Origin: Fictibacillus barbaricus
GTDB lineage: Bacteria; Bacillota; Bacilli; Bacillales; Fictibacillaceae
Assembly (NCBI RefSeq): GCF_014635025.1
Contig: NZ_BMCE01000002.1
Location: 1,364,001-1,428,000 of the forward strand
Direction: 5' to 3'
Length of the DNA: 64,000 nucleotides
The notes beneath the pieces are model-generated. The model was not told the DNA's origin. It saw nothing but the letters and a program-made list of their open reading frames with translations, and ran no database searches. The first letter of the stretch is position 1. Each line of letters starts with the position of its first letter. Of the stretch, positions 1 to 8,916 are shown piece after piece. A program made the position numbers and the translations under genes.

Positions 1-1
1 T

Positions 2-970
2 ATCCCTTGAAGAAGCAACGGTAAAGACACCATCTTCTCCCTCCGGCAATGAGATTGTATAAGGCTTCTGTATCTTGTTCTCTTGCGCTAAATACATCAC
101 CTGGTCGATTGATAATGAACCGTCATCTTCTGTAGAGGTTGGTGCCGGATTGTTCTCTGTTGCCCAAGGAATATCTTCAGCGATCTCATCGGTCGTCTTC
201 TCCGATTTAGGCGCCATGAATGCATATGTTGGATATCCGGCATTTGCAGAAGTGGCAAGCTTGTTGATCTGTTCACCCATTACTCCTGACCATGGCAGAC
301 CCGTTATGATCAGAATCAGAATCATTAGTGACAGCCAAAACGCTGTAACCGCGTGAAGATCACGCCAGAACATACGTCCATTCATCTTTAATCTCGGAAA
401 GATTGTTCCCATGAATGTTTTTTTGTTTCTTGGCCACCAAATGGAAAGACCTGTTACTAAAATGATAATCGTCCAGCACGCTGCAAGTTCAACAAGCCTG
501 TTGATGAACGTACCCCCAACAATCCACTCGCTGTGAAGTTTCGCAACAACGTTCTTAAAATGTTCTTCATCTAGAATCGTTCCCGTTATTGAGGCTGAGT
601 ATGGGTTTACATACACTTGGGTAACAACATCATTTTCTATCACTTTTACAAGAGTTGCTCGATTTTCTTCTTTAGGAAGCCTGATCGAACCTATTTCAGC
701 TTTGGGGTACTCAGCTTTAACAGCATCGACCTGCTGTGAGAGAGGAAGTGCCTTACCATCTTCTTGAACGAGCAGTTTGTCCTTATAGATGAATGTTTCA
801 ATTTCTGCTTGATACAGATACAAAGCCCCACTAATGGCAAGTAAGATTAAAAATGGCGCAAAAACGATTCCGCCATAAAAATGCCAGCGCCAAAATGTTT
901 GGTAAAGACTATTCGATTTTTTCGTTGGACTTTCATTATTTTCTGGTAGCTGATCAGCAGTTGCTTGCAT
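2..970 (-). CDS. PepSY-domain membrane protein (3' part off the window)
   Basis: Partial gene: the ATG at 970 is visible, the C-terminus lies beyond base 1, so only 323 codons are seen. The product begins MQATADQLPENNES, followed by a first membrane helix near residues 30-50 (WRWHFYGGIVFAPFLILL) with the conserved WHFYGG entry of PepSY-TM proteins. An extracytoplasmic PepSY-like segment follows, then a second helix with the ITGLSIWWPR-type motif and a WRDLHAVTAFW helix. The family is known from iron- and flavin-linked membrane proteins (PiuB type); a reductase role here is inference. It lies 120 bases downstream of a two-component pair on the same strand but beyond that pair's terminator, so it probably has its own promoter and could be the pair's target. 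Confidence 0.85.
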   Translation of the reverse strand, partial: MQATADQLPENNESPTKKSNSLYQTFWRWHFYGGIVFAPFLILLAISGALYLYQAEIETFIYKDKLLVQEDGKALPLSQQVDAVKAEYPKAEIGSIRLPKEENRATLVKVIENDVVTQVYVNPYSASITGTILDEEHFKNVVAKLHSEWIVGGTFINRLVELAACWTIIILVTGLSIWWPRNKKTFMGTIFPRLKMNGRMFWRDLHAVTAFWLSLMILILIITGLPWSGVMGEQINKLATSANAGYPTYAFMAPKSEKTTDEIAEDIPWATENNPAPTSTEDDGSLSIDQVMYLAQENKIQKPYTISLPEGEDGVFTVASSRD

Positions 971-1032
971 GATTTAAATTCTCCTTATTCATACTCGTAT
1001 GGAGAAGTATAATCACTAATAACGAGATGGTC

Positions 1033-1050
1033 ATCACTCTAAAGGGTGAT
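1033..1050. promoter_or_regulatory. Inverted repeat upstream of the PepSY gene
   Basis: ATCACTC-TAAA-GGGTGAT forms a near-perfect inverted repeat about 65 bases upstream of the PepSY protein start. It has no following T run, so an operator is more likely than a terminator. The adjacent NarL-type regulator is a candidate binder; that is inference. Confidence 0.35.
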
Positions 1051-1057
1051 AATGTTT

Positions 1058-1085
1058 AAAAAGTGTGTCAAATGTATGACACACT
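1058..1085 (-). terminator. Terminator of the two-component operon
   Basis: A 9-bp perfect stem (AGTGTGTCA / TGACACACT, 1062-1085) with a 6-base loop is followed on the minus strand by a T run. It starts five bases after the response-regulator stop codon. Confidence 0.85.
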
Positions 1086-1090
1086 CTCAC

Positions 1091-1723
1091 TCAAACGAAT
1101 CCCTTATCGTAAGCATAGCTTGCAAGCTGAACACGATTATCGAGTTGGAGCTTGCCTAAAATATTCTTCATATGTGTTTTTACTGTGTTCTCAGAGATGT
1201 TTAGTTCTTTGGAGATCTCCTTATTGGAATATCCTTTTGCTACTAACTGCAGCACTTCTTGTTCTCTAATTGAAAGAGATTGTTCAGCTTGTCCATCTTT
1301 TTTAAACTCTTTCCATATGCGAAATGCCATCTCTTTCGACATAGGTATCTCATCCATGGAGTATGCTTTTAGCCCATTCAGCATATCTTCAGTATTTAAA
1401 TTTTTGAGGAGGTACCCTTGTGCTCCTTTTTTTAAAGCTTCAAACCAATCAGTGATATCATAAGAAACTGTCATCATAACCACTTTTACATTTGGAAATT
1501 GCTGCTTAATTTCTTTTGTTGCTTCAAAACCGTTCATTTTCGGCATGGAGATGTCCATTAAAACCAGATCAGGTATAAGTTCCTGTGTCTTCTCGACAGC
1601 TTGTACACCGTTCGATGCTTCTCCAACGATCTCAAACTCTTTCTGTCCTTCTAGAATTTCTTTTACACCTTCCCGGGCAAGAAGGTGATCATCTACAAGC
1701 AATAATCGAATCGGTTGTGTCAT
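1091..1723 (-). CDS. NarL/LuxR-family response regulator
   Basis: A 210-residue regulator. Receiver domain is at about 1-120 with the acidic pair D11-D12, phospho-acceptor D57 (LVLMDISMP) and the KGAQGYLLK switch region. A LuxR-type helix-turn-helix follows at about 145-205 (LSIREQEVLQLVAKG, KEISKELNISENTVKTHMKN). Its ATG overlaps the stop codon of the upstream kinase gene as ATGA, so the two are translationally coupled. Phosphorylated regulators of this family bind DNA and usually activate a nearby transporter or envelope gene; the PepSY gene just downstream is the obvious candidate target. Signal unknown. Confidence 0.93.
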   Translation of the reverse strand: MTQPIRLLLVDDHLLAREGVKEILEGQKEFEIVGEASNGVQAVEKTQELIPDLVLMDISMPKMNGFEATKEIKQQFPNVKVVMMTVSYDITDWFEALKKGAQGYLLKNLNTEDMLNGLKAYSMDEIPMSKEMAFRIWKEFKKDGQAEQSLSIREQEVLQLVAKGYSNKEISKELNISENTVKTHMKNILGKLQLDNRVQLASYAYDKGFV

Positions 1724-2541
1724 GCACTTTCCTCCTTTTCAATCGTCATGGTGGTCTTCCCGTGCATGCTATCAATATTTAGCTTCCATTCCATTGAAGA
1801 AGCTCTGTCTTGTACTATTTTTAACCCAAATCCATCTGTTATTTGATTGGTGTCAAATCCTGCACCCTTGTCCATAACACTGCAAATCCAGCCTTTTGGT
1901 GTTGTCGTTGTTTTTAACCACACTTCGTTCGTAACTGCGTGTTTGATTACATTGATGATCGCTTCTCGTACACAGGCAAACAACTCTATTTTTTCCTTTG
2001 AAGACAAATCGTCGTCTTCCAAACACCATTCACGATGAATCTTGAGTCCATGTTGACTCTCCATCTCATTAAAAAAAGCATCCAATGATTTTGTCCATGT
2101 AATATCATCATGGGATGGCAAACTTCGAAGATTTTGAATAGCACTTCTTGTATCATCATGAATGTGCTGCAACGTTTTCTTTAATTTATTATAAGGTTTA
2201 TTGTCCTTACTAAAATCATTCCCCATTTTATTGACTTGAACCGACAGAAAAAAGAGTGACTGCGCAATTCCATCATGCAGCTCTTTTGCTATTTTCTCTC
2301 TTTCTTCCAATACCGCTTTCTCAGATCGCTCTCTTTGCAGTTCTTGCTGCATACGTTCTAGTCTTCCAAACAATATATTTAAAAAATAGAGAGTTACAAG
2401 AAATACGATTATCGCAGATAACCAGTTTCCTGCGTTCATTGATATATATGGCAGTAGAATGGTATGCCGCAAGTATTCCCATAAACCGACCGAAATTGTT
2501 GGAATCAAAAGAATCAACCATTTAATTTGTCTGTATGTCAT
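1720..2541 (-). CDS. Sensor histidine kinase, DesK/LiaS (HisKA_3) type
   Basis: A 273-residue membrane kinase. Two N-terminal helices (about 8-25 and 38-58) form a short sensor without a large extracellular domain, as in intramembrane-sensing kinases. A coiled linker (about 60-85) leads to the HisKA_3 dimerisation helix with the phospho-histidine in AKELHDGIAQSLFFL. A HATPase domain with the DKGAGFD and DGFGLKIVQDR boxes completes it. Length is short, as usual for this class. It is cotranscribed with the NarL-type regulator. The stimulus cannot be told from sequence. Confidence 0.92.
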   Translation of the reverse strand: MTYRQIKWLILLIPTISVGLWEYLRHTILLPYISMNAGNWLSAIIVFLVTLYFLNILFGRLERMQQELQRERSEKAVLEEREKIAKELHDGIAQSLFFLSVQVNKMGNDFSKDNKPYNKLKKTLQHIHDDTRSAIQNLRSLPSHDDITWTKSLDAFFNEMESQHGLKIHREWCLEDDDLSSKEKIELFACVREAIINVIKHAVTNEVWLKTTTTPKGWICSVMDKGAGFDTNQITDGFGLKIVQDRASSMEWKLNIDSMHGKTTMTIEKEESA

Positions 2542-2593
2542 CTATGGACTTCCCTTCACTATCTCGTATCATGTAAACAAATTAATAATAACA

Positions 2594-2627
2594 CAAAAAA
2601 ACCGGACGTATTTTACCCCGGCCGGTC
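2594..2627 (-). terminator. Probable terminator of the Mn catalase gene
   Basis: A GACCGG/CCGGTT stem closes an A-rich loop and is followed on the minus strand by seven T. The stem overlaps the catalase stop codon. Confidence 0.55.
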
Positions 2628-3522
2628 AACTCATTCCTGCATTCTTCTTTAATCGTTCCCAAATCTGAACAAAGTCTTCTTGTGAGATACCTGGGGCAAA
2701 CTCTTCTGAAATGGACCGTAATTCCGGCATCGGAGCGCCTTCAGGAGCACCGATTACCGTTTCAAGCTGGCCGCCCATAGGATGCTCACCTGCCCAAATA
2801 TAAGCAATGTCACGATAATCCTTGTCGCTAAATGTATAGAGCTTTCTATGAATGCCTTGTGCCTCAAATTTACGTGTTGTTTCAAATGCCGCATTCTCGA
2901 GATCTGGTATTGGCAGCATCTTTTTGACATCTACTCCTGTTACCATCTCAATTGCTTTTGCATATGCGAGAATATGGACACCTCCACGAACGAGCAGATA
3001 ACCTATCATCTCACGTGCTACAGGATTACTCGTCATCTCATAAACTCTCATCTTATGCGTTCTTGCCCCGCACTCCAGGAAGAAGTTATGAAGAAGATCC
3101 ATCAGCAGATTTCCGCTGCTGAACACATAGTCCCCGTTCCAAGGCTTCCCCATCGAATCAAACGGAAATGACGTTTGTGCCGTTACAATAAAATGCTGTG
3201 AGTTCCTTTTATCCTTAGCCGCTTCCATCGGAGCATCATTTACATCACCAGGTTGTGTTGTACCATAGATCATCATGTTAATCGTATGTGAAACAAGTTC
3301 AACGTGGCCGAACTCTTCTGCCGTAATACTAGAAACCAAATCAAAAAATGGTTTCAGCTTGCCTCTTTTTCTGAAGTTAAATGACTGATACATGTAGTTG
3401 TTAAGCGTTGACATCTCACCAAAACGGCCGCCTAAAAGTTCCTGTACAGCAGCAGCCGCATTCGCGTCAGGATTTATCGGTGTCGGCAGTTCTATAGCAA
3501 GCCTGTTAAATCGTGTAATCAT
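2626..3522 (-). CDS. Manganese (dimanganese) catalase
   Basis: Ferritin-like non-heme catalase converting hydrogen peroxide to water and oxygen, about 298 residues as usual for the family. With the ATG at 3522 the expected dimanganese ligands are all present: E36 (GGRFGEMST), E70 and H73 (AEEFGHVE), E150 (FFLECGAR) and H183 (GGVHILAY). The codon before that ATG is TTG and could also be read as a start, but AGGAGG stands 7 bases from the ATG and only 4 from the TTG, so I chose the ATG. The B. subtilis relatives are YdbD, YjqC and CotJC; the upstream SigG-like promoter suggests a spore role. Monocistronic between two terminators. Confidence 0.95.
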   Translation of the reverse strand: MITRFNRLAIELPTPINPDANAAAAVQELLGGRFGEMSTLNNYMYQSFNFRKRGKLKPFFDLVSSITAEEFGHVELVSHTINMMIYGTTQPGDVNDAPMEAAKDKRNSQHFIVTAQTSFPFDSMGKPWNGDYVFSSGNLLMDLLHNFFLECGARTHKMRVYEMTSNPVAREMIGYLLVRGGVHILAYAKAIEMVTGVDVKKMLPIPDLENAAFETTRKFEAQGIHRKLYTFSDKDYRDIAYIWAGEHPMGGQLETVIGAPEGAPMPELRSISEEFAPGISQEDFVQIWERLKKNAGMS

Positions 3523-3553
3523 CAAGCTCCCTCCTCGCTGTCACTCCGTTAAG

Positions 3554-3583
3554 TTGTATGACAGTGCGAGGTTGTTTTATTCA
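3554..3583 (-). promoter_or_regulatory. Candidate SigG-type (forespore) promoter of the Mn catalase gene
   Basis: On the minus strand TGAATA is followed after 17 bases by CATACAA, close to the SigG consensus (TGAATA, about 17 bases, CATACTA). The start site would lie about 25 bases upstream of the ATG, leaving the AGGAGG intact. SigE recognises a related -10, so the exact factor is uncertain. Confidence 0.5.
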
Positions 3584-3612
3584 CGTTTTATTTAGGAAAT
3601 GAATCTTTTCAA

Positions 3613-3641
3613 CAAAAAAGAACTGAACCTTAGCTCAGTTC
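3613..3641 (-). terminator. Terminator of the aromatic-degradation operon
   Basis: GAACTGA/TCAGTTC stem with an 8-base loop and a six-T tail on the minus strand, immediately after the tautomerase stop. It marks the 3' end of the ten-gene catabolic operon. Confidence 0.85.
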
Positions 3642-3821
3642 TCACCTCTTAGGCTTTCCGCCAACTCCCCAGTGCTTGTTCGGAACTTCTTGAATCAACA
3701 CCCGGACTTGTTCTTTTTTTACATCTAAACTTTCTGCAGCAGCATCCGTTAGTCGTTCCATCAGCATACTCAGCTGTTCATCCGTTCTGCCTTCAATAAC
3801 ATGGACATGTATAATTGGCAT
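3642..3821 (-). CDS. dmpI: 4-oxalocrotonate tautomerase
   Basis: A 59-residue tautomerase that converts 2-hydroxymuconate to 2-oxo-3-hexenedioate. After Met removal the catalytic Pro1 is N-terminal (MPIIHVHVIEGR). Arg11 (EGRTDEQ) and Arg39 (EQVRVLIQE) match the active-site arginines of the classical enzyme, and HWGVGG replaces the usual HFGIGG (Trp for Phe50, conservative). The small size is typical of the hexameric enzyme. It is the last gene of the operon, 12 bases after the decarboxylase stop, in the same place as DmpI in phenol meta-cleavage clusters. Confidence 0.93.
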   Translation of the reverse strand: MPIIHVHVIEGRTDEQLSMLMERLTDAAAESLDVKKEQVRVLIQEVPNKHWGVGGKPKR

Positions 3822-3833
3822 CGTAATTCTTCC

Positions 3834-4634
3834 TTACTTTACGTATCTGGATGACAGCGTGACTGAGCCTAGTCCGTCAAATTGAGCGATGATCGTATCA
3901 TCCATATCAAAGGCTACTGCTTCGGATAACGCACCACTGAGTACAATATCTCCTTTTTGCAGTCCTTCACCGCGCTGAGCCAGCTTTTGAACCGCCCAAG
4001 CCACCGCTTCAGCAGGATGTCCGAGTACGGCGGATCCCGAACCCGTTGTTACCATCTCACCATTTTTACTCATCACCATACCGATATTCGATAGATCCAG
4101 TTCCTCTGGCTTCACCATCTTGCTTCCTAATATCAGTTTGGCCGAGGAGCAGTTGTCAGCAACTACATCTGGCAAAGTGAAACGAAAATCCTTGTACCTG
4201 CTGTCGATTACTTCAATAGCTGCTACAACAAACTTAGCAGCTTTCATCACATCGGCGGCTGTTACCTCTTCCCCCATTAAATCCTCACCCATAATAAAGG
4301 CAATTTCAGGCTCGGCTTTAGGATGGATGAGGCGATGCTGCTGAAGCGGCTCCCATTCAAACGCCAGCATATCACTAAGCAAGTAACCATAGATAGCTTC
4401 ATGAACACCCATCATTTCTTGCTTTGCTTTGCTTGTTAAACCAAGTTTAATGCCGAGACGCTTCGTTTTTGTTTTCTCCATCCGTCTTTCAATCAGCTTT
4501 TTTTGAAGATCATACGCTTCCTCTATCGAAAGATCAGGGTACTGATCTGTTATTTTTACTACTTCTTTAACTTCATGCTCAGCACGTAATAGATAATCGA
4601 TCACTTCCACTTTTAACTTGTTCGTAACCGCCAT
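3834..4634 (-). CDS. dmpH: 2-oxo-3-hexenedioate (4-oxalocrotonate) decarboxylase
   Basis: A 266-residue member of the hydratase/decarboxylase branch of the fumarylacetoacetate-hydrolase fold. It contains the branch signatures KLGLTSKAKQEMMGV, HPKAEPEIAFIM (metal-ligand Glu pair) and DNCSSAKLILG. It would decarboxylate 2-oxo-3-hexenedioate to 2-oxopent-4-enoate. The paralogue at 6589-7374 shares the fold; I assign decarboxylase here from gene order (between aldolase and tautomerase, as DmpH) rather than from a diagnostic residue. The two could be swapped, and the pair normally works as a complex. Confidence 0.85.
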   Translation of the reverse strand: MAVTNKLKVEVIDYLLRAEHEVKEVVKITDQYPDLSIEEAYDLQKKLIERRMEKTKTKRLGIKLGLTSKAKQEMMGVHEAIYGYLLSDMLAFEWEPLQQHRLIHPKAEPEIAFIMGEDLMGEEVTAADVMKAAKFVVAAIEVIDSRYKDFRFTLPDVVADNCSSAKLILGSKMVKPEELDLSNIGMVMSKNGEMVTTGSGSAVLGHPAEAVAWAVQKLAQRGEGLQKGDIVLSGALSEAVAFDMDDTIIAQFDGLGSVTLSSRYVK

Positions 4635-4637
4635 TCA

Positions 4638-5666
4638 TTACACCCCCTGCTTTACTTGTTTCGCCAGTTCAGCAGCCACTTCAATAATAAGATCTTCTTG
4701 TCCGCCGACTGCTTTTCGTCTGCCCAGTTCAATCAAAATATCTCTCGAATCCAGCCCAAACCGTTTGCCCGCACGTTCTGCATGCAGTAAAAAGCTCGAA
4801 TATACACCAGCGTATCCCATCGCTAGACTGCCTTTTCGAATTTCCTGGGAACCCGGAAGCATCGGCCCGATCACGTCTTCGGCTAAGTCCATCATTCTAT
4901 ACAGATCAATACCAGTTTCCATACCCATTCGATCTAATACGGCAAGCAGTACTTCTGTTTGTGTGTTTCCAGCTCCAGCTCCTAAACACCGCACACTGCC
5001 ATCAATTCGAGTCGCTCCTTCTTCGATCGCAACAAGTGTATTGGCAACTGCAACAGATAAATTGTTATGCGCATGAAATCCAACTTCAATATCAAGTGAA
5101 TTCCGCAAGGCAGAAATCTTTTCCTTTACTTCATGCGGGAGCATGGCACCAGCAGAATCCGTTACGTACACACCTTGTGCACCATAGGATTCCATCAGCC
5201 TGGCCTGTTCCACGAGCTTTTCAACAGGTGCTGAATGAGCCATCATCAAGAACCCCATTACTTCCATGCCAAGTTCACGTGCTATGCGGATGTGCTGCTG
5301 TGATACATCGGCTTCTGTTACATGTGTTGCGACACGAACAAGACTGGCTCCCAATTCACGTGCTTGCCTTAAATCATGAACAGTTCCAATACCAGGCAGC
5401 AAAAGAACTGCAATCTTTGCTTGTTTACAAACACCAGCCGCGATTTCTATCAGCTTCATCTCATCTATGAGCGATCTACCGTACTGCAGTGTTGAACCGC
5501 CCAGTCCATCTCCATGGCTCACTTCAATGTAGTGCATGCCAGCTTCATCAAGTGCTTTCGCTGCAGCATACACTTGCTTTTCCGAAAATTGATGCGCCAT
5601 CACATGACTGCCATCACGAAGACAGACTTCTGTAAACTTTAGCGGTAATGTGCTATTTCGTTTCAT
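4638..5666 (-). CDS. dmpG: 4-hydroxy-2-oxovalerate aldolase
   Basis: A 342-residue DRE-TIM metallolyase that cleaves 4-hydroxy-2-oxovalerate to pyruvate and acetaldehyde. The hallmark LRDGSH places R17, D18 and H21 exactly as in DmpG, and the metal ligands H198 and H200 are in VGFHAHNN. The C-terminal third (about 265-342) is the communication domain that docks on the acylating aldehyde dehydrogenase. The ATG at 5666 lies inside the 3' end of the dehydrogenase gene (14-base overlap), which fits the known channelling DmpFG complex. Confidence 0.96.
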   Translation of the reverse strand: MKRNSTLPLKFTEVCLRDGSHVMAHQFSEKQVYAAAKALDEAGMHYIEVSHGDGLGGSTLQYGRSLIDEMKLIEIAAGVCKQAKIAVLLLPGIGTVHDLRQARELGASLVRVATHVTEADVSQQHIRIARELGMEVMGFLMMAHSAPVEKLVEQARLMESYGAQGVYVTDSAGAMLPHEVKEKISALRNSLDIEVGFHAHNNLSVAVANTLVAIEEGATRIDGSVRCLGAGAGNTQTEVLLAVLDRMGMETGIDLYRMMDLAEDVIGPMLPGSQEIRKGSLAMGYAGVYSSFLLHAERAGKRFGLDSRDILIELGRRKAVGGQEDLIIEVAAELAKQVKQGV

Positions 5667-6561
5667 GCATCGTCACCGCCTTATTCACTTTTTTCTCACC
5701 TAACAAATGTTTGGCCGCCATTTCTCCAGCTTGTTTAGCTGCTGCAGTCATAATATCCAGGTTACCGGCATATTTCGGGAAATAATCCCCCGCACCTTCG
5801 ACTTCTACAAACACTGTCACCCGGTTGCCATCAAATAATGGTTCCTGTTTTAACCGGAAGCCTGGCACGTAACCTTGTACCCTTTTTTCCATGTTCATAA
5901 TAGATTCTCTGATCTGCTCTTTATCATCATGTTTCACTTCGCAATAAACGGTCGCTCTCATAAGGATTGGGGGGGCTGCAGGATTTAATATAATAATAGC
6001 TTTCCCTTTATCCGCCCCGCCGACTTCCTCGATTCCACGCCTGGTCGTTATGGTAAATTCATCAATGTTTGCACGTGTTCCAGGCCCTGCACTTAATGAA
6101 GAGATGGTTGCAACAATCTCACCATATGTAACATCAGCCGCCTCATTGATAGCGTGAATAATAGGAATCGTTGCCTGTCCGCCACACGTAATCATATTAA
6201 TGTTCCTGGACTCCAGATGTTCACCTGAATTTACCGGTGGACATACAAAAGGACCTACTGCGGCAGGAGTTAGATCGATCACTGTTTTTCCCATGTCTTT
6301 TAAAATTTCAGCATGCCTGATATGGGCTTTAGCTGATGTCGCATCGAAAATAATATCAGCTAATTCTGGGCGTTCCACAAAGTCCTCGATGCCATTCGTA
6401 AAAACTCTGTATCCAGCGGACTTTGCCCGCCTTAATCCTTCAGATTCTGCATCGATCCCTATCATGGCCGTAAGTTCCAAACAGTCGCTTCCTTGAAGTT
6501 TATACATAAGATCCGTACCAATATTACCAGATCCAATGATCGCTGCTTTCACTTTTTTCAC
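5653..6561 (-). CDS. dmpF: Acetaldehyde dehydrogenase (acylating)
   Basis: Converts acetaldehyde, NAD+ and CoA to acetyl-CoA, receiving acetaldehyde through the tunnel from the aldolase. The N-terminal Rossmann motif is GSGNIGTD (11-18) and the catalytic Cys is C126 in [12 protein letters not shown] start at GTG 6561, preceded by AGAGGA at 9 bases, giving 302 residues with the family's typical [10 protein letters not shown] beginning. An upstream TTG at 6585 is open but poorly placed. The last 14 bases overlap the aldolase gene. Confidence 0.95.
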   Translation of the reverse strand: MKKVKAAIIGSGNIGTDLMYKLQGSDCLELTAMIGIDAESEGLRRAKSAGYRVFTNGIEDFVERPELADIIFDATSAKAHIRHAEILKDMGKTVIDLTPAAVGPFVCPPVNSGEHLESRNINMITCGGQATIPIIHAINEAADVTYGEIVATISSLSAGPGTRANIDEFTITTRRGIEEVGGADKGKAIIILNPAAPPILMRATVYCEVKHDDKEQIRESIMNMEKRVQGYVPGFRLKQEPLFDGNRVTVFVEVEGAGDYFPKYAGNLDIMTAAAKQAGEMAAKHLLGEKKVNKAVTMHETK

Positions 6562-6588
6562 AATAAAAAGTCCTCTCTTTAACAAATT

Positions 6589-7374
6589 TTATTCACGAAA
6601 CGAGATGGTTACAGAACCTAGTTTTCCGAATGCCGCGGTAATTTCATCGCCAGAATCCACATCAATGGCAGCAGACAATGCACCAGGCAGGATCAGTTCA
6701 CCTGCTTTTAAAGAAATGTTATAGTCCGCCAGTTTATTAGCCAGCCATGCGATCGCATAAGCAGGATGGCCAAGAGCTGCTGCTCCCGTTCCTGTTGCTG
6801 AGATCCCGCCGTTTTTAATAAGCGTCATGCTCAGTGTACGCAGATCTATTTTTTCTAAATCATAAAAGGGTTCTCCGATGACTGCTCTTGCTGATGAACC
6901 GTTGTCAGCCACCGTATCCACAAGCCGAATCTTCCAATCTTCTATTCTGCTGTCTATGATCTCTAGTGTCGGAACAAGAGCTTCTGTTGCCATTAGAACA
7001 TCCACGTATGTTACATTCGGCCCGCAAAGATCTTCTTTTAAAATAAAGCCGATCTCTGCTTCCACTTTTGGTTTGATGAAATCTTTTCTTGAAAGCTCAG
7101 TACCAGATGACACTTTCATGTTATCTAACAGATGGCCATAATCGGGCTCATCAACACCAAGCATATCTTGCATCGCCTTACTCGTAAGTCCTACCTTCTT
7201 GCCAATGATCACCCGGCCCTCTTCTAACTTTCTTTCGACCCACTGAAGCTGAATGTCATAGGAATCCTTCACCGACAGTTCTGGATATCGTGTGGATAAT
7301 GGCTCTACAGGGACCAGTTTTGCTTCTGCTTCTAACAATTCTTCTGTTAATTTTGAAATGATCTGTTGCTGCAT
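6589..7374 (-). CDS. dmpE: 2-oxopent-4-enoate hydratase
   Basis: A 261-residue enzyme adding water to 2-oxopent-4-enoate to give 4-hydroxy-2-oxovalerate. It shows IGKKVGLTSKAMQDMLGV, KPKVEAEIGFIL (metal-binding Glu residues) and VADNGSSARAVIGE, all family signatures. The start chosen is ATG 7374, 8 bases after GGGAGG; the open frame extends 17 codons further upstream without support. It sits between the semialdehyde dehydrogenase and DmpF-like genes, the DmpE position. The decarboxylase DmpH is its paralogue at 3834-4634. Confidence 0.88.
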   Translation of the reverse strand: MQQQIISKLTEELLEAEAKLVPVEPLSTRYPELSVKDSYDIQLQWVERKLEEGRVIIGKKVGLTSKAMQDMLGVDEPDYGHLLDNMKVSSGTELSRKDFIKPKVEAEIGFILKEDLCGPNVTYVDVLMATEALVPTLEIIDSRIEDWKIRLVDTVADNGSSARAVIGEPFYDLEKIDLRTLSMTLIKNGGISATGTGAAALGHPAYAIAWLANKLADYNISLKAGELILPGALSAAIDVDSGDEITAAFGKLGSVTISFRE

Positions 7375-7442
7375 CACTAATTCCTCCCTTCTATCTTCAA
7401 AGAGCAAAACGCGACTGGAGTCCAATCACGTTTTAAACAAAT

Positions 7443-8912
7443 CTATAGTTTCATCGTTATCGTTTTTGCTTCTGAGTAGAATTCAAAGCTATGCCTTCCG
7501 CCTTCCCGGCCAATTCCGCTCGCTTTTGATCCGCCAAAAGGTGTACGAAGGTCACGAATGTACCAGCAGTTCACCCAGAGCAGACCAGAATCGACAGCTG
7601 ATGAAACACGCTGTGCTCTACGGATATCATTCGTCCAAACGACTCCTGCTAATCCATATTGTGAGTCATTTGCAATACGGATCGCATCTTCTTCTGTCTT
7701 AAATGGAATGACAACAAGCACTGGTCCGAAGATTTCTTCTTGTGCGACACGCCAATTATTATTCACATCATATAAAACGGTTGGTTCATAGAAATTACCG
7801 TTGCCGATCCCTTCAACCCTCTTACCTCCGCATGCTAACTTGGCTCCTTCTTTTATTCCGATGTCAACATACATCTCTACAGTTTCAAGATGACTTTTTG
7901 ACACGAGAGCTCCCATGTCCGTGTCTTCTTGAGTCGGGTCACCTACTTTAATCTTCTTCACCGCCGAAACAAATTTGTCCATAAACTGATCATAGATGCT
8001 TTCTTGTAAAAGCAGCCTTGATCCGGCTAAACAGATTTCTCCTTGATTTCGGTAGATGGCATCAATGGATCCTTTTACTGCTTCATCTAAGTCGGCATCT
8101 TCAAAAACGATGTTTGCTGACTTGCCACCCAATTCCAATGAAACAGGAATCAAGTTCTCAGCAGCGTTTTTCATAATCATTTTTCCTGTGTTTGATTCAC
8201 CAACAAATGAGATGCGCCGAACGTTTGGATCTTTCGTCATCGCTGCACCCATCGTACTTCCAGGTCCTGTTATAATGTTCAACACACCTGGCGGCAATCC
8301 TGCTTCGTTTGCAATATCACCAAACATGACAGCAGAAAGCGGTGTGTATGAAGCTGGTTTTACGACAACCGTATTGCCTGCCGCTAGAGCCGCGGATGCT
8401 TTCCATGTCATCTGCATGAACGGCAGGTTCCAAGGGATGATCAAACTCGTTACGCCTGCAGGGCTGTATTTGGCGTACGACATGATATTGTGTTTATCAT
8501 AATGCTCGCTCACCATGTACTTGGACATCTCTGCAAAAAAGCGAAAATTGGAAGCAGCTCTTGGGATATCAAATCCCCGGCTCTCTTTGATCGGCTTCCC
8601 TACGTCCAGTGTCTCAACCATAGCAAGTTCGTCTACATTATCCATAATAAGATCGGCCATCTTACATAAAATATCTGACCGCTCTTCAACAGGCATCTTG
8701 CTCCATACGCCACTATCAAACGTAGTCTTAGCAGATTGAATGGCTCGTTTTGCATCTTGTTCACTGCCATTTGCAACAAAGGCTATCCTTTCATTTGTTG
8801 CAGGATTGATGGATTCAAAGGTTTCACCTGAAAGTGCATCTACATATTCACCATCGATGAACAATTTTGCATTCTTCACTTTTACTTGTTGGGCAAGGGT
8901 TTCTGATTTCAT
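7443..8912 (-). CDS. 2-aminomuconate semialdehyde / hydroxymuconic semialdehyde dehydrogenase
   Basis: An NAD(P)-dependent aldehyde dehydrogenase of 489 residues from ATG 8912 (AAGGGGGA 8 bases upstream; longer in-frame starts lack a ribosome binding site). The NAD-binding fold has WNLPFMQMTWK, the catalytic Glu is in VSLELGGKSAN and the catalytic Cys in GEICLAGSR. The C-terminal PFGGSKASGIGREGG signature is typical. In this operon it would oxidise 2-aminomuconate 6-semialdehyde to 2-aminomuconate (NbaE/AmnC role), because ring cleavage and decarboxylation genes for the amino compound lie upstream. The hydroxymuconic version (DmpC) is very close in sequence and cannot be excluded. Confidence 0.9.
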   Translation of the reverse strand: MKSETLAQQVKVKNAKLFIDGEYVDALSGETFESINPATNERIAFVANGSEQDAKRAIQSAKTTFDSGVWSKMPVEERSDILCKMADLIMDNVDELAMVETLDVGKPIKESRGFDIPRAASNFRFFAEMSKYMVSEHYDKHNIMSYAKYSPAGVTSLIIPWNLPFMQMTWKASAALAAGNTVVVKPASYTPLSAVMFGDIANEAGLPPGVLNIITGPGSTMGAAMTKDPNVRRISFVGESNTGKMIMKNAAENLIPVSLELGGKSANIVFEDADLDEAVKGSIDAIYRNQGEICLAGSRLLLQESIYDQFMDKFVSAVKKIKVGDPTQEDTDMGALVSKSHLETVEMYVDIGIKEGAKLACGGKRVEGIGNGNFYEPTVLYDVNNNWRVAQEEIFGPVLVVIPFKTEEDAIRIANDSQYGLAGVVWTNDIRRAQRVSSAVDSGLLWVNCWYIRDLRTPFGGSKASGIGREGGRHSFEFYSEAKTITMKL

Positions 8913-8916
8913 TTTC

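Noticed and set aside
3834-7374. Two hydratase/decarboxylase-like genes as a redundant duplication
   Set aside because: The classical meta-cleavage pathway uses both a hydratase and a decarboxylase of this fold, and the order matches E-F-G-H-I.
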